NCBI GenBank assembly: GCA_946800325.1
Contig: OX326957.1
Span: forward strand, 15,560,591 to 15,624,590
Source: Luzula sylvatica
Taxonomy: Eukaryota > Streptophyta > Magnoliopsida > Poales > Juncaceae
Length of the DNA: 64,000 nucleotides
Direction of reading: 5' to 3'
In this document: one piece after another, positions 23,590 through 35,885 of the stretch
Position numbering within the stretch: the stretch's first letter is position 1
Layout: every line of letters starts with the position of its first letter
Program-made: the position numbers and the translations under genes
The notes under the pieces: model-generated
Told to the model about the DNA's origin: nothing
Database searches by the model: none
The model's input: only the letters and a program-made list of their open reading frames with translations

Positions 23590-24120
23590 AAACTCGGATA
23601 AGAAAACACATGGTTCTGAATATCGGATTCGGATTCAGATTCGGCCGATTCCACCAACTCAGACCTCGGTCGATTCAGACCAGACTCGGCCGAGTCGAAA
23701 AAAAATCGGACGGTTAGTAAAAATTTCGGAAAAAATGAATAAAATATATTTAAAAAATTGATAAACATTTTAAGAACATGATAAGAACAAATTCAACTAA
23801 TAAAAATCAAATTACTATATTGAAAAACATGTCGTTCGCAATAATATGAGTATTGATTGTATTTACAATAATATGGCTATTGATTGTATGTACAAAAATA
23901 TATTTCAAAATTCCAACTCAATAATATGACTATCAACTATCTAATACAATAATTTCTAATATAAAGCGTACAAAATTACATGTTATATATAATATAAACA
24001 TCTTAAAAAATAAGGAGACTTGAACCAAGATGCTCGGCCAAGACTCGGCTTGAGTCAGGCCGAGTCCGAATCCGAGTCAACTCGGCCGATATTTTTTCTA
24101 TCTCGATCGCTATTATGAAC
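23590..24120. repeat. CGGCCGAGTC-rich element, class uncertain
   Basis: Two subterminal blocks (about 23620-23705 and 24025-24095) contain permutations of GACTCGGCCGAGTC and GATTCGGATTC flanking AT-rich DNA. The layout is the same as in the hAT MITEs of this window. Weak inverted ends (ATGGTTCTGAATA against ATGGTTCATAATA) are visible, but no target duplication could be found. Confidence 0.4.
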
Positions 24121-24403
24121 CATAGAAAATGATGAATGATTTTAGATCCCAATTGATGATATCGGCCACAAATTATTTTTTCCGAATTCAATGGATTTAA
24201 CGGTTTCTCATTCATCGCGAGTGAATTTGGAGTGGATGGAAATGCAATATTCTCTCCGAAACCATAACTCTATAGCCAAATTACAATTTGCAAGTCTAAT
24301 TTAAATTTAAATTTTCTTTCTAAAACTTAAATTTAAAATAGCATACTAAACTCTGGGGATACAACAGAGGAATTTGGAGGACTATTTAAGAAAAGGGATA
24401 TAC

Positions 24404-25560
24404 TTGTTCCCTCCTTGTTTATAGTTATTATCAACCCCTTAAATTAAGGTTGACTCATATTTGGGGCCTTTGCATTTCAAAAATTGCATTGTATTATTTT
24501 TATAATTATTTTAGAAGTCTTCTTGTATATTTTTTTTTATTGATATACATTACTTGGACAGCTGGTAAAACGACCCGTCCGTCCGAACAGGACCCGAATC
24601 AGAAATATTCTTGAAACGTCAATCCAAATGATCCGAACATAGTCAGTCATTCGGGATACGACAATAATACGATACGGGATACGTTCGTGTATAATTCGGA
24701 TAGTGCGTTTTTCAATACGGCAAAAAATTCGGACCTAAAAAACGTGAGCGGGTAATATTCGTATTCGTATAGGTTCGTGTATAATACGATTTTTATAAAA
24801 AATTCGGTTAAAAAAATTCGGCAAAATATAATATCGCGAAGTTTGCGTATTTTTCAAAATTCGTATAATTCGTGTATTATTCGTGAACTATCACGAATTG
24901 ACTAACTTAGATCATGATATGACTCATGTAACTTAGAAATTGCAATACATAGAAACAATTAAAAATTCCCAATTTGAAAAATTCGACAAAAAATCACTGA
25001 ATTCGGCAAAAAATCGGCCGAATATTTTTTGGCCATAAAATTCGCGAATATTTCCGAATCACTGAATTGGATACGCGAAGTTCGCGTATTTTTTAAAATA
25101 CGTATAATTTGTGTATTATTCACGAACTATTCGCGAATTGACTAACTCAGGATCCGAATGAGCGGAAATTTGAACGAACCGGAACTCTAACCGGATAAAA
25201 AATCGAAACTGACGATTTGCGATCCGAAATGACCCGTGTTTAAAATAACATGTTTCCCGATTGACCAGTAACAAAATGAATCACAACTTGAATGACCCAA
25301 AACAAACAAGCTTAAATCTGAACTTTTGACTATTGCAAAAGTTATTTTCTTCTAGGAATAAAAGATTGTTTAATTTTATAGAGATAGAAATTTCATTTAA
25401 TTACTTGACTTCATTTAGTTACTTGTCAGTTGCCATATACAATTACTTGTACTAATCTTGACAAAATATGACACGTTAAATTTTGATCGGTCCAAAAATC
25501 TGAGTATCTATATTTATCATTTTAAATTAGAAATTAATATTATCTTAACTTAAATAGAAC
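24404..25560. repeat. Dispersed repeat, copy A
   Basis: This segment matches 26150-29520 in two blocks. About 24420-24560 matches about 26165-26310 (shared TTAAATTAAGG, TCATATNTGGGGCC and TTATTGATAT). About 25330-25560 matches about 29085-29520 (shared TTGCAAAAGTTATT, TTTTATAGAGATA and TTAAATTTTGATNGGTCCA). A hAT-type MITE interrupts copy A at 24638-25150. No coding sequence was recognised, and the class of the parent repeat is unknown. Confidence 0.65.
24638..25150. mobile_element. hAT-type MITE, 513 bp, TTCGTGTATTATTCG type
   Basis: The ends are CATAGTCAGTCATTCGGG and, inward from the right, CTGAGTTAGTCAATTCGC. An exact 8-bp duplication GATCCGAA flanks it (24630-24637 and 25151-25158). The inside repeats GTATAATTCGTGTATTATTCG. 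About 70 bases at 24838-24907 recur at 25076-25147, an internal duplication. No transposase is present. Confidence 0.85.
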
Positions 25561-25689
25561 CATTTCTTAATTTTGGAACTAAAATACAACTTATAAAACA
25601 TGAAAAAACAAAAACAAAATTGAGAGAGTAATAAAGAGTGAGAGCTTAATCTGGCATCAATTCAAGCAAAATAGCCTTCAAAATGAAAT

Positions 25690-25945
25690 TTCTTTTTAGA
25701 GGTCATATATTTATATCCCCAATTTCCCCACAACATCCTCTATATTCCTAATTAATGATTAATTAACATGGTAATTAACCAAAAAGACACTCCATTAACA
25801 ATTAATTAATATATATTTAAAATACATATAAATTAATAATTTTTAATTAATATCAATTGACTGTTAATCGAATGTCCTTTTGTTAATGATCATGTTAATT
25901 AATTATCAATTAATAGTTAACTGATGATGGAGAAGAGTTCAAATA
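25690..25945. mobile_element. Fold-back MITE-like element
   Basis: The arms about 25715-25800 and 25860-25945 are inverted copies: AATTAACATGGTAATTAACC on the left and AATTAACATGATCATTAAC inward from the right, followed by the ACACTCCATTAAC / ACATTCGATTAAC pair. The exact ends and target duplication are not clear. It resembles 35612-35885 in its TTAATTAAT-rich core. Confidence 0.55.
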
Positions 25946-26524
25946 ATTATCCTTCTTTTTATTGTTTGAATATAGATACGAGTGTTTACTAATCTAGGGG
26001 ACAACAAATATGAGAAGTCAAAGGTGGTGGGATAAATGGGGATTCTTTCCGTATCATCTGCAATATAAAACTAAGAAGCTCTTCAATAGTTTTTTTTTAT
26101 TTTGCTCAAAAAATGAGATGTAATCAAATTATCCATTTAAGTTCTTAATTTTTTAATGAGCCCCATTTATTTATAGTTATTAACTTATTATCAAATACTT
26201 AAATTAAGGCCGCCTCATATCTGGGGCCGTTGCATTATAAAAGATTGCAGGGTATTACTTTTCTAATTGTTTTACGAATCTTCTTATCCTAACCTTTTCT
26301 TATTGATATCATTAATTGTTCGAATCTGGCCCAACTTGAAAAAAATTACTTTTAGTCAACTATTCGGATCCGAAATCAAACGAATCAAAACCCGAATGAT
26401 CCGAACGATTAGAAATCCTAAATCGTCAGCCGAATGTTATGTGATTCAAATAACTTGTTATCCGATTCTGTGACGGATCTAATTGAAGGACTAGAAGAGT
26501 AGTGCCTCCTTATATAGTCATAAG

Positions 26525-26668
26525 CTATGTTGCGCGGATACTTCAAAAAGCAGAATTTATCTGTATCGTCCTATCTGTATTGTATCATAAATCATATGTT
26601 AAATTATCGTATCGCCGTATCCGATACGCGTTGCTGTATCGGCGTATCGGCGTATCCGTTCAACACAG
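26525..26668. mobile_element. hAT-type MITE, 144 bp, CGTATCGG type
   Basis: The ends are CTATGTTGCGCGGATAC and, inward from the right, CTGTGTTGAACGGATAC. An exact 8-bp duplication GTCATAAG flanks it (26517-26524 and 26669-26676). The right half consists of CGTATCGGCGTATCGG units. Confidence 0.9.
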
Positions 26669-27572
26669 GTCATAAGTTTATATGAGCTAAAAGGTCGGTC
26701 CGATATTTTTTGTGTCTTTAACGAAAAAATTAACCAGACTAATTAAATATCAATATTGTATTTATTTAACCACCAATATTTTTGCAAATACGAAATATAG
26801 TCAAAATTATTACATAACTAACAATTATCACTCAAATTTTATTTATTCTAAATATCGATGGATTTTTTAATGAACCATTATTTACACTACATATATGGAA
26901 TTTTTTTTTAAGACCTAAAATTTGATGGGTCTTTGACATATATCAATTTCATGTCACTATATTACCGAAAAACAAACAAAATGATCCGAATAACTAAAAA
27001 GAACAAATTTGGACGATAAAAACTCTATTTTTGTTTATCTTAATCCTAAATTAATCTGTACTATAATAATCCGAAAACTATATGTCTTGTAAGTTGTAAC
27101 CTGATAAGAGGAAAATAAAGCACCTTTTTGATATCTAATTTGGGGATTTTAGCCATTTTGAATCACAACTTTATATATACAATTGTTCATATTTGAGATA
27201 ACAAGAATATTTCTTCACTAAATGTGTTTTATTGCTTAATTACAGGTTTTAGGTGGAAATTCTCGACAATCCAAGAGTGTAGTTGCCTTCGTCTCCTCGC
27301 GCCGTTAAAATCGATATATCATACCGACCAATTCGGTACACGTGTGAAGGAGAAGGCAAATAATCATCAACATAAGAGATTGCACCAAACTCTACTCGAA
27401 AACCACTCACACAATTGCAACTCTACAGCCCCACCTACCTCACCTACCGCCCCCAACTACCCTCAATCCTCTCACCCATCTCTCGGCCAATGGAAAAGCC
27501 CCAATGACACTATAAATAAGACCCCAAGGCCTATGGGCAGCACCCCCCCCCCCTCCCCCGCTCTTCGGAGCA

Positions 27573-27686
<114 letters not shown>

Positions 27687-28331
27687 GCAAGTCCAAGAAT
27701 CTTTCAAGATCACGCAAGAATTACCAAGAACGAACGATAAATTCTCTAAGATCGATCACCGAATAGAAGCTCACTTCATTCGGTGAATTGGTCTACACTT
27801 CGACGAAGATCGAGTTGCGAGGATTAAGGTGGAGCTTTCTTCATCCGAATCCGCGCAAGCAAGGAGTCAAGCTTACTCTATTCCACTCGGGAGCTTTCTT
27901 CCAATTGGACTTCTTGCAAATCTCGAGTTCACTCAACCGGTACGGAGCTCTCTTCTATTGGCGGGTGGATTGGTACGAAAGGAACACGTTGTGCGAGGCG
28001 ACTAGCTCACTAGCATCTCGAGGCAACGGAGAAGGCATCCAAGACGAGACTCGGAGCTCACTTCATCTCTCTAGGTGTTTTCTTTCCTTTTCTTGTAATT
28101 CTTGTAGTTTTAATTGAATTGGATTTGTTTAAAGAAGTTAAAGATTGTGTTGAATCTAGTTTCTTTGCTCTAAATCTTTGTTCTTGCATTCGATATTTTG
28201 CTCTCTTTGTGTTCTTTTGTTGATCTCCTTTTACTTACATTTTAGTGCTTAATTAAGACATTAATTAATCTCTGATCCAATCTTAATTCAAATCCTCAAA
28301 TAGAATAAATAACTTGAAATCCAGTAAATAT

Positions 28332-28671
28332 TCCGTTATAACGGACTCACATTGCGTGACAACGGACTAGACGGTTGGTCCTTTAATATTCAGTTGGTTA
28401 TACTTCCGTTGTAACGCACCTAGAGTTCCGTTGTAACGGAATATTGAGGAATTTTATACAATAGGATCAATACAAGTGCGTTGTAACGGACATCTCGGTC
28501 CGTTGTAACGGATTAACCAATCCGTTGCAACGCAACCACTGTTCGTTATAACGGACAAGTATAGTGCGTTATAACGGAGTTTCATCCGTTGTAACGGACG
28601 TTCATCTCACACTTAGCGATAGAATTTTCACTCAAGTCCGTTGTAACGGACCTACATTGCGTTATAACGGG
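28332..28671. repeat. Array of twelve TCCGTTATAACGGA-like palindromes
   Basis: Twelve 14-bp units lie at 28332, 28353, 28405, 28427, 28477, 28499, 28521, 28542, 28565, 28585, 28637 and 28658 (start positions). The perfect form TCCGTTATAACGGA is its own reverse complement; the others are TCCGTTGTAACGGA, TGCGTTATAACGGA and close variants. Several start-to-start distances are 20-23 bases and the others about 50, and the spacers are not related. The units sit in the 3' part of the LTR-like block. Confidence 0.92.
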
Positions 28672-29570
28672 CTATCTTCTGTGAATTTTCTTTGCTATTT
28701 CTTGTCTAGTTTTGATTCATTATTTGACGCATATACTCCTCGTGGAACGAACTTTCATATTTTCCAATATAACACATATAGTTCTATACTTGTTTATTGA
28801 ATCGGGTTTTCGAATACAACGATAATTTTACACGTCGAAAACCCCACTCATCATAACCCGAATAATTCTAAGGCAATTATCAAGATCCCGAATGATCCGA
28901 AATTGAAAGACCCGAGAACCACCAACTTCGCTCGAAATTTTAATATTTACTTGAAAACCAAAATGAACCGAAACCCAATCTGAATCGAAACCAAAATGGG
29001 ACAACACCCTGAATGACTCTTTCAACAAAAATATATTTTTATAATATCAAAAAACCAATTTCCTTTTCAACTAAATCTAACTGTTGCAAAAGTTATTATT
29101 TTCTTAGAATAAAATATTGTCCAATTTTATAGAGATAAAATTTTCATTCAATCACTTGTCAAATATTTACTTGACGGAGAGTTATATCATACACTCTTTT
29201 AAAATGATGTTTTGGATATTTAGAAGAATGTATCATAAATTTTATTTTGTAGAAATATTTTTTCTTTAATAAACAATTCAAATTTTCTATTTCACCTATC
29301 TTGAACTCAAATACTCATTAATTGATAATTACTCAAAATATCCTTGAAATTGAATGTATCATAAGCAAAAAAATGTGTGATGGAATCCCCTTACTTTGAC
29401 TTCACTTAATTACTTGTCAATATACAATTACTTGTTCTAATCTCAACCAAAAAAAAATATGCCGTGTTAAATTTTGATTGGTCCATAAATCTGAGGATAT
29501 ATATTTATCTTTTCAAATTTTCCACTTCCCATTTTTTAGGGAGCGGAGGAGGTGTTATAATTATAATATA

Positions 29571-30048
29571 GGGTGACGTTTTTGCAAGAATCAACATGGC
29601 TAAATTGAGCGATTTCAGTTTTATTTTATCAAATGATCATTATACCTCTTTTAATGATGAATTGATGATTGATATTTTTTACATTTATCTATTAGTTTAT
29701 CACATTTTCATAAATCATGCAAATAAAATCTTTTATATATAAAAATATTTGTATTCTTAATTTTTTTCATCATAAAAAACAATTATATTGTAACATATCA
29801 TATATATTTAAATATGAACATTAATATATATTAGCCAGCCTGCTTCTGCTATCCCGACGGTTGGTTAGATTTGATTTTCTCATAATATTAAGAAAAATAT
29901 TTTTGCATTATTCATGGAATATATAAATAATAATATATAATTATAATAAACATCAATCAACATAAATAGAGGTATAGTGATTATTTGATTATTTTTTTTT
30001 GAAATCCTTATTAGTTTAGTCATGTTAGTTTTTACAATAACGTCACCC
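29571..30048. mobile_element. TIR MITE, 478 bp, GGGTGACGTT ends
   Basis: The left end GGGTGACGTTTTTGCAAG and right end (inward) GGGTGACGTTATTGTAAA continue as a diverged inverted repeat through CAACATGGCTAAA / TAACATGACTAAA and TATACCTCTTTTA / TATACCTCTATTT. An 8-bp ATAATATA is present on both sides (29563-29570, 30049-30056). The ends look Mutator-like, but the duplication is eight rather than nine bases, so the superfamily is uncertain. Confidence 0.75.
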
Positions 30049-30289
30049 ATAATATATTTTGTTGATATTTATTGTCATCACTCATTTTAGATAATCAAAA
30101 TGAGATACACATACATACAAGAAATTAGAGATGTATGGCATACAAAAAAGAAAATCCTAGCCTTGGCTTAGCCAGACTGGTATGATTGGTATATGTTCTT
30201 TGTCTTATTAAAATCCCAATTTTGTCCCCTTCTTTTTTATTATTTACAACCACTCAGCCGCTTAGACTGGTCTCTCTGTACCTAAACCG

Positions 30290-30833
30290 TATTTCTTTGC
30301 AATTTCCCCCCTAGAAAAATACAAAAAAGGTCCCGGCTTTTCCTCCTCACTGTTCGTCGCCATACTTGAAAAATTGAAAAAGAGGAAAAGGGGGAAGAAG
30401 TTGAATAAGGAGAAGCCCCCGAGGCGGGAAAATCAAAGAGAAGAAAATTCTTCATGTATTGCAACTAAATTAGATGGTGAGTTGTCAATTTCCAATTTTG
30501 TTGAATTTTGCTTCTTTTTGGTAATTAAGTTAGTTGTTTTGCTCGTCGAATTTTTGGTTTATTTTTTGGGTTTTTGGTGATTGGTAAGTTCTTTCGTTTG
30601 GGAACCGTGAAAAGTGAAAACTAGATGTTTTGTTTCTTAAAATTTCAGTATTTCTTAGAATTATGGTTTTTTTATGGTCAGTAATGGCGGATATGGTACT
30701 GAAAAATCGGTACTACAATGCTTTCATACTTTCCCAAATCGAAAAACCATTTAAGACGTTATCCTAAAGACTACATATTCATTATTTCTCATTTTGACCA
30801 CTTCAAAAAATTTGCTAAATATTACAGATAAAA
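30290..30833 (+). promoter_or_regulatory. 5' UTR exon and leader intron of the WAP gene
   Basis: A purine-rich leader (about 30300-30476) is followed by an intron 30477-30827 (ATG|GTGAGT to TTACAG) and a second leader piece. A four-codon upstream ORF starts at 30454 and stops at 30466-30468. A second ATG at 30474-30476 sits directly after an in-frame TAG and, after splicing, is in frame with 30834 three codons upstream. It has T at -3 and A at +4, whereas 30834 has A at -3 and G at +4. Confidence 0.6.
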
Positions 30834-33262
30834 ATGGATACGTCCAGTGAAAGGCCAGACCTCGTTGCCTCAACACCACCAACTCCTGACATCACAGAAG
30901 CAAAATTTCATGCCAGAGGAATGGAGATGTCCAGTGAAAATCGTTTGATTGAGGATTTCGATTCTTACTGGGATGAAATAAACGAGCGTGTGAGCATTTC
31001 AAGAGTTTTAAATGACTCAGTTTTAAGAGAAATGATCAAATCCATTTGTGAAGAAGCCAATGAAAAGATCGCTTCGAAGGAAAAAGAGATTTCAATTCTT
31101 AATAAGAGGCTGAACTCGTTTAAATCTGATTTGGGGACAAATTTTGTGATAATGGATACTGAAATTGAAAAAGCAGTCTCGAGAATTCGTCAGGATATGT
31201 TCGAAACCAGTTTGGATTTGAGTTTTGAGGAAAAATTGGGAGGGTTTAGGGTTTTTATGGAGAGACAAATTGAAACCTTAAAAGAAGAGGCTAAAGATAA
31301 AAATGTCGATGCTGTAAAGAAGGCTTTGAGTTTCGAGTTCGAAAAATTAAGTGGTTTATTTGGTTTCGTAAAATCAATTGTTTTCGAGAAACAATGGGAG
31401 CACGAATTGCAAAAGGAGGTCTCCAGTATTGTTTTCAGGAGCTATTTCGAAACTGTACATGAAGAATTCGAATTTAAATTCTTCAAACAGATAGATGCTT
31501 TGAAAACCGTGCAACGAGATTGGGAGGAAAAAGTGAGGGATTTTAATGTCTTGCGAGAGGAATTAAATTCGATCTCAAAATCATTATCGGAATCTGAATT
31601 TAGTAATGTTCCAAAGGCTAATGAAGATTTCGGTACTGGTACCGGTACCGGTACAGAAGAGGATTTGGAGGTGTATTTGAAGCATTTATCAAAAGATGAA
31701 ACGATAAATTATTTCAAATGCGAAATTACCAAAATGAGGAGACAAAATGAAATGGTTTTGGCAGAGAAAACAGAAGAATTGTTCAAATTGAAAAGAGCAT
31801 TTTTGAAAGAAAGGGGTTCGTCGTTTAAAAAAGATAAGGATTTTGAGGTTATTAAGGCGAAATTGCCTGAAATTATTGCGAAAATGGATGAAATTGTGGC
31901 AAGTGAAGTCAAATCGCCAGTAATTAGTATAGATCAGAGAGAAGAAATTTGTAGATTGGAGGGTAAAATCGACCTTTTGCTTGGCGAAAACAAAAAATTA
32001 AGGGATTCGCTTGAAAAAATGAAGAATGAGGTTAATTTATCTGAAGAGGGGTATTTGCTTAAAATTGAGAAACTTTCGTCCAAAATCGAAAATTTGGAAA
32101 TTTTAGGTGATGTTAGGGATGGGATTAACAGAACAGTGCTAAGAGAAACTTTTGAGGGGTATATTTGTAAAGTTGAGGATATGAGGGTCCAAATTGAAAA
32201 GTTACAAGATCAATGTTTTATAAATGAGAGAAATACAGAAGAAGAGAAGCAATTAGTTAGAGTAGATAAAGAGATGGATAAATTAAAAGAGATTATCTCA
32301 TTTTTAATGGACAAAAATGAAAAATTAGCACTAGGGACAGAGTCTAGGTTAGAGAAACAAAGAAATAAAATCGAGCTTGTCAAGGTTGAAATTGAAATGT
32401 TGAGAGAAAATTCAAGGAATCAAAAAGGGTATATATTAGATTTCAAAAAAGAAATTGAAATGAACAATAATAAATTAGATGGGGCTTTAGAGAAAATTCG
32501 GTTTTATGAAATGGAGATGGAAAAACAGAGAGAATTGATTTGTAAAAGTACAGAAGAGAGTAAAGGGGTATTTTCGTCATATATTAAAAAGGAAAAAGAG
32601 GAGAAAATGTTGGTGAATTTCGCTTCGGATTCCGTGCAAAAAATTTCGGGTAAATTCATCGAGTTTGAGAATATATTGCAAGCAAGTATTGACAGAAATG
32701 AAAACAGGTACGTGTTTAAAATATTTTGGTTTAATTTGTGCTCATTTCTGGTAATTAGGTAGTAATAAATAATTTTTATTTTTGCAGATTAAGAAAATTG
32801 AGCAATGAATTAAATATATTAATTAAACAAGTAAACCACTTCAGAAAAAATGAATTTCGGTATCAAAAAATACTTGAAATTAGAACATCAAACTTAGAGA
32901 AGGCCGAAGCAGAGGTATTTTCTTTTTTCATTTACCATCTCCATAATTAGTAATTAATTACTATATTTTTTTGGGATATTAATATAATGGTGATATCTTT
33001 TGTTTTTGTTTGGATTAGGTTGATTTATTAGGAGATGAGGTGGACACATTATTAAATCTACTGGGAAAAGTTTATATAGCACTCGATCATTATTCTCCTG
33101 TTTTTAAACATTATCCTGGTGTAAGTATTTTGTATTTAATATTAAAAAAATCATTTTTATTTAAATTTTTAAGGATTGTAAATATATTTTAATTTAATTT
33201 GTCAATAGGTTATGGAGATTCTTAAATTAGTCAAGAGCGAGTTACAAGGCGAGAATATATAG
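30834..33262 (+). CDS. WAP: WPP domain-associated protein (WAP), long coiled coil
   Basis: Four coding exons, 30834-32707, 32788-32914, 33019-33120 and 33209-33262, give 718 residues; all junctions are GT-AG and in frame. The start was chosen for its strong context; a spliced upstream ATG would add three residues. The protein is almost entirely charged heptad sequence, that is coiled coil, with no membrane segment. The N-terminal block ([20 protein letters not shown], then [16 protein letters not shown]) and the C-terminal block ([19 protein letters not shown], then [14 protein letters not shown]) match what I remember of plant WPP domain-associated proteins. These bind the WPP domain of MAF1-type nuclear-envelope proteins. 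A short Thr-Gly run (about residue 270) is encoded by GGTACC repeats. The assignment comes from memory of the family. Confidence 0.88.
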
Positions 33263-33735
33263 ACATGCACATTTTAATAGCTTAATTAGTGTTTAGTTCT
33301 TTATTCGTGTTGTAATTAACGTTTTATATATTGTCGCGCATTACTTAGTTTGTATAGAATGTAATGTAAATTTGTAGCTTCATTTTATCTTCTTGTCGCA
33401 CAATTGTTTTGGTGAAGAGATATGTCTGCCCTAAATGTATCCTACTAGAAAAATACCAATGCTATGTTACGATTTTTTTTTTCTTCCCATTTTAATACAT
33501 TCATTATAATCGAATACAAGCAAAAAGGTTAGTCTTTTATAATATTAACACAAATTCTCATGATCACACTACACATTTTCTAGGAATTCAATTTTAGTTA
33601 TTATATATTAATCCTACTAATACATTTTACATATTATCTTCATTGGCGGCATCAACATGTCATGTTCAAGTAATTGTTTTTTTTTCTTTTTTATTTCGTT
33701 TTTGGGGTGAATTGATTTCGTTATGATCTTAATAA
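33263..33735. other. WAP 3' flank
   Basis: Probable 3' UTR followed by AT-rich DNA. No second ORF or repeat was recognised. Confidence 0.5.
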
Positions 33736-33993
33736 TTTTTATCTATTGCTACGAGTTAAGCTTCGATTACAAGAGATCATAATAATCACCTGAAAAACCT
33801 AAGGGGGTGTTTGGATGCATGGAATTAGAAGTGGAATTGGATCTTGAGATTCTTCAAATACAAATTTTTATCTATTGCTACGAGTTAAGCTTCAATTACA
33901 AGAGATCATAATAATTACCTGAAAAACCTAAGGGGGTGTTTGGATGCATGGAATTAGAAGTGGAATTGGATCTTGTGATTCTTCAAATACAAA
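33736..33993. repeat. 129-bp tandem duplication across an element boundary
   Basis: Unit 33736-33864 is followed directly by 33865-33993, with about three base differences. Each unit contains roughly 65 bases of flanking DNA (TTTTTATCTATTGCTACGAG onward) and the first 62 bases of the AT-rich element (GGGGGTGTTTGGATGC onward). The duplication therefore postdates insertion of the element. Confidence 0.93.
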
Positions 33994-34209
33994 TTATTTG
34001 TTTGGATCCTATAATTAGAAAAGGAATTAAATGGTGGAGCATCTCATTATTCCATTTTTATGGTAAATTTCAATTCCAATAAAAATTGGAGTGCCAAAGT
34101 GGAGCATCTTCCTCTAATTATTAAATCAATAATTAATATTATAATTTGATCATAATTGGATTAATATTATAATTAACATTGTAATAAATTACAATTAATA
34201 CTATTTAAC

Positions 34210-34294
<85 letters not shown>

Positions 34295-34945
34295 CAATAT
34301 TAATATTAATAATGCAATAATAATATCATTAACATTATAATAAATATTATTATATTATATTGACATTAATATGTTAATATTATTTTAATATATTTATATA
34401 AATATAAATATATTAATAATAATGTATTAAAATATTAATATTAGGATATATTACTAATATTAATATATTAATAATTAATAATACAATAATATTATAATTA
34501 ATATTATAATAAATATTATTATAAAATATTAATATTAATATTTTAATATATTTATATAAATATTAATATATTAATATTATTATTAATATAATCTACTAAT
34601 ACTAATATATTAAAATATTAATATTAGAATATAAATAATATTATTAATATTAATATATTAACAATATTAACAATATTAATATGTTAATATTATAATATTA
34701 TATTATATGAATATACTAATATAATAGCATTAATATAAAAATATTAATATATTAGTATTATTTACAATATTTTTATATTTATATTAATATTAGTATTATA
34801 ATATATTATAATATTATTAAAATTAGTACCATAATATTACTACAATTAATAATATTATGATAATTTATATTGCAATAATGCTATATTATAATCATATTAT
34901 TAATTTTTCAAACTAATTTTATTATGATAATAATATAATTATAAC

Positions 34946-34984
<39 letters not shown>

Positions 34985-35191
34985 TTAATTTTATGATAAT
35001 ACTATTATATTGTATTAATTTTAATAAAATATTTTCCAATAACGAAATTCCAAAATTTTGTAAACAACCAAACAAAAAATTATATTTTCCAGCATCTTAT
35101 AATTCGGACATCCAAACAAACTGTGAAATTATAAATTCCATAACTTTTTACTCCTCCACCTTATAATCCAATTCCACTCTACAATAGAAAA
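33932..35191 (-). mobile_element. AT-rich TIR element, copy 1, one end lost
   Basis: It starts GGGGGTGTTTGGATGC. The subterminal regions contain CATGGAATTAGAAGTGGAA and, at the right, inverted TCCAATTCCACTCTAC. The core of over 900 bp is nearly pure A/T with (TAA)n runs at 34206-34294 and 34941-34983. Copy 2 at 49388-50733 matches in the opposite orientation. Homology at the right ends at about 35191, where copy 2 continues for another 25 bases, so this end is truncated or replaced. Confidence 0.7.
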
Positions 35192-35611
35192 GTTACAATC
35201 TTTTCTTCACTCTACTGAGCTTTTTTTCAGTGATTTTTACTAAATGCACTTGGTTATTTCAAACATTTGCATGTTTCAAAAATACTTCCAAATACCGAGA
35301 TTACCTCAATTGTTTATGGTATTTCGATACTCAAAATATTCTTATAGAGAAAGAACTCCAAAATCCAAATACTTTGTTCTTGAAATTACCTCAAGTTGTT
35401 GTTTACGGTTACTTCGATACTCCAAATACTTCTTAAGGTACTTCCGTTTATAAATCTTTCTAATATATTCTCAATAATTTATTCGTTCATTTTTTTGTTT
35501 CGAATAATGAATAGAAATTAATATTTCAACATATCCAGGCATGGGAGAACATGTACAAGTACTTACTTGACGCAGCAGAGAGCCAAATCAGTGGAAAAGA
35601 TATAATCGGTA
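35192..35611. other. Intergenic DNA with an exon-like fragment
   Basis: Two related stretches lie at about 35290-35340 and 35375-35430 (shared TTACCTCAA and TTCGATACTC). At 35539-35608 a 70-base stretch sits between a good acceptor (ATATCCAG) and a donor (ATCG|GTACC). One frame reads AWENMYKYLLDAAESQISGK. It looks like an isolated exon, but I recognise no family and find no neighbouring exon. Confidence 0.35.
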
Positions 35612-35885
35612 CCCCAAATATTTGGACAATTCTACTATTTCCTCAAATTCTCCCTCCTCTCTATAAAAAATTAGTGGTTAATTATCATGATAATTAACAA
35701 AAATACACTCAATTAATAATTAATTAATATTTATTAACTGTTAATACATACGTATTTTAGTTATATATTAATTAATTATTAATGAAATATATTTTTACTA
35801 ATTATCATGGTAATTAATCGCTAATTCGTGATATAGAGAATATTGGAGGGAATTTGAGGAGCATAGTAGGGCTCTAAATATTTTT
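35612..35885. mobile_element. Fold-back MITE-like element
   Basis: The left arm CTACTATTTCCTCAAATTC and the right arm (inward) CTACTATGCTCCTCAAATTC continue as CCCTCC..CTCTATA and then AATTATCATGATAATTA / AATTACCATGATAATTA. The core is TTAATTAAT-rich. No exact target duplication could be set. Confidence 0.65.

Noticed and set aside
23590..24120. Another hAT MITE with defined ends
   Set aside because: The architecture fits, but no flanking 8-bp duplication could be found, so it is kept as a repeat of uncertain class.
28332..28671. Resemblance of the palindrome array to a CRISPR array
   Set aside because: The units are only 14 bp, imperfect and irregularly spaced, and this is plant nuclear DNA with no cas genes. 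It is described as a palindrome array instead.
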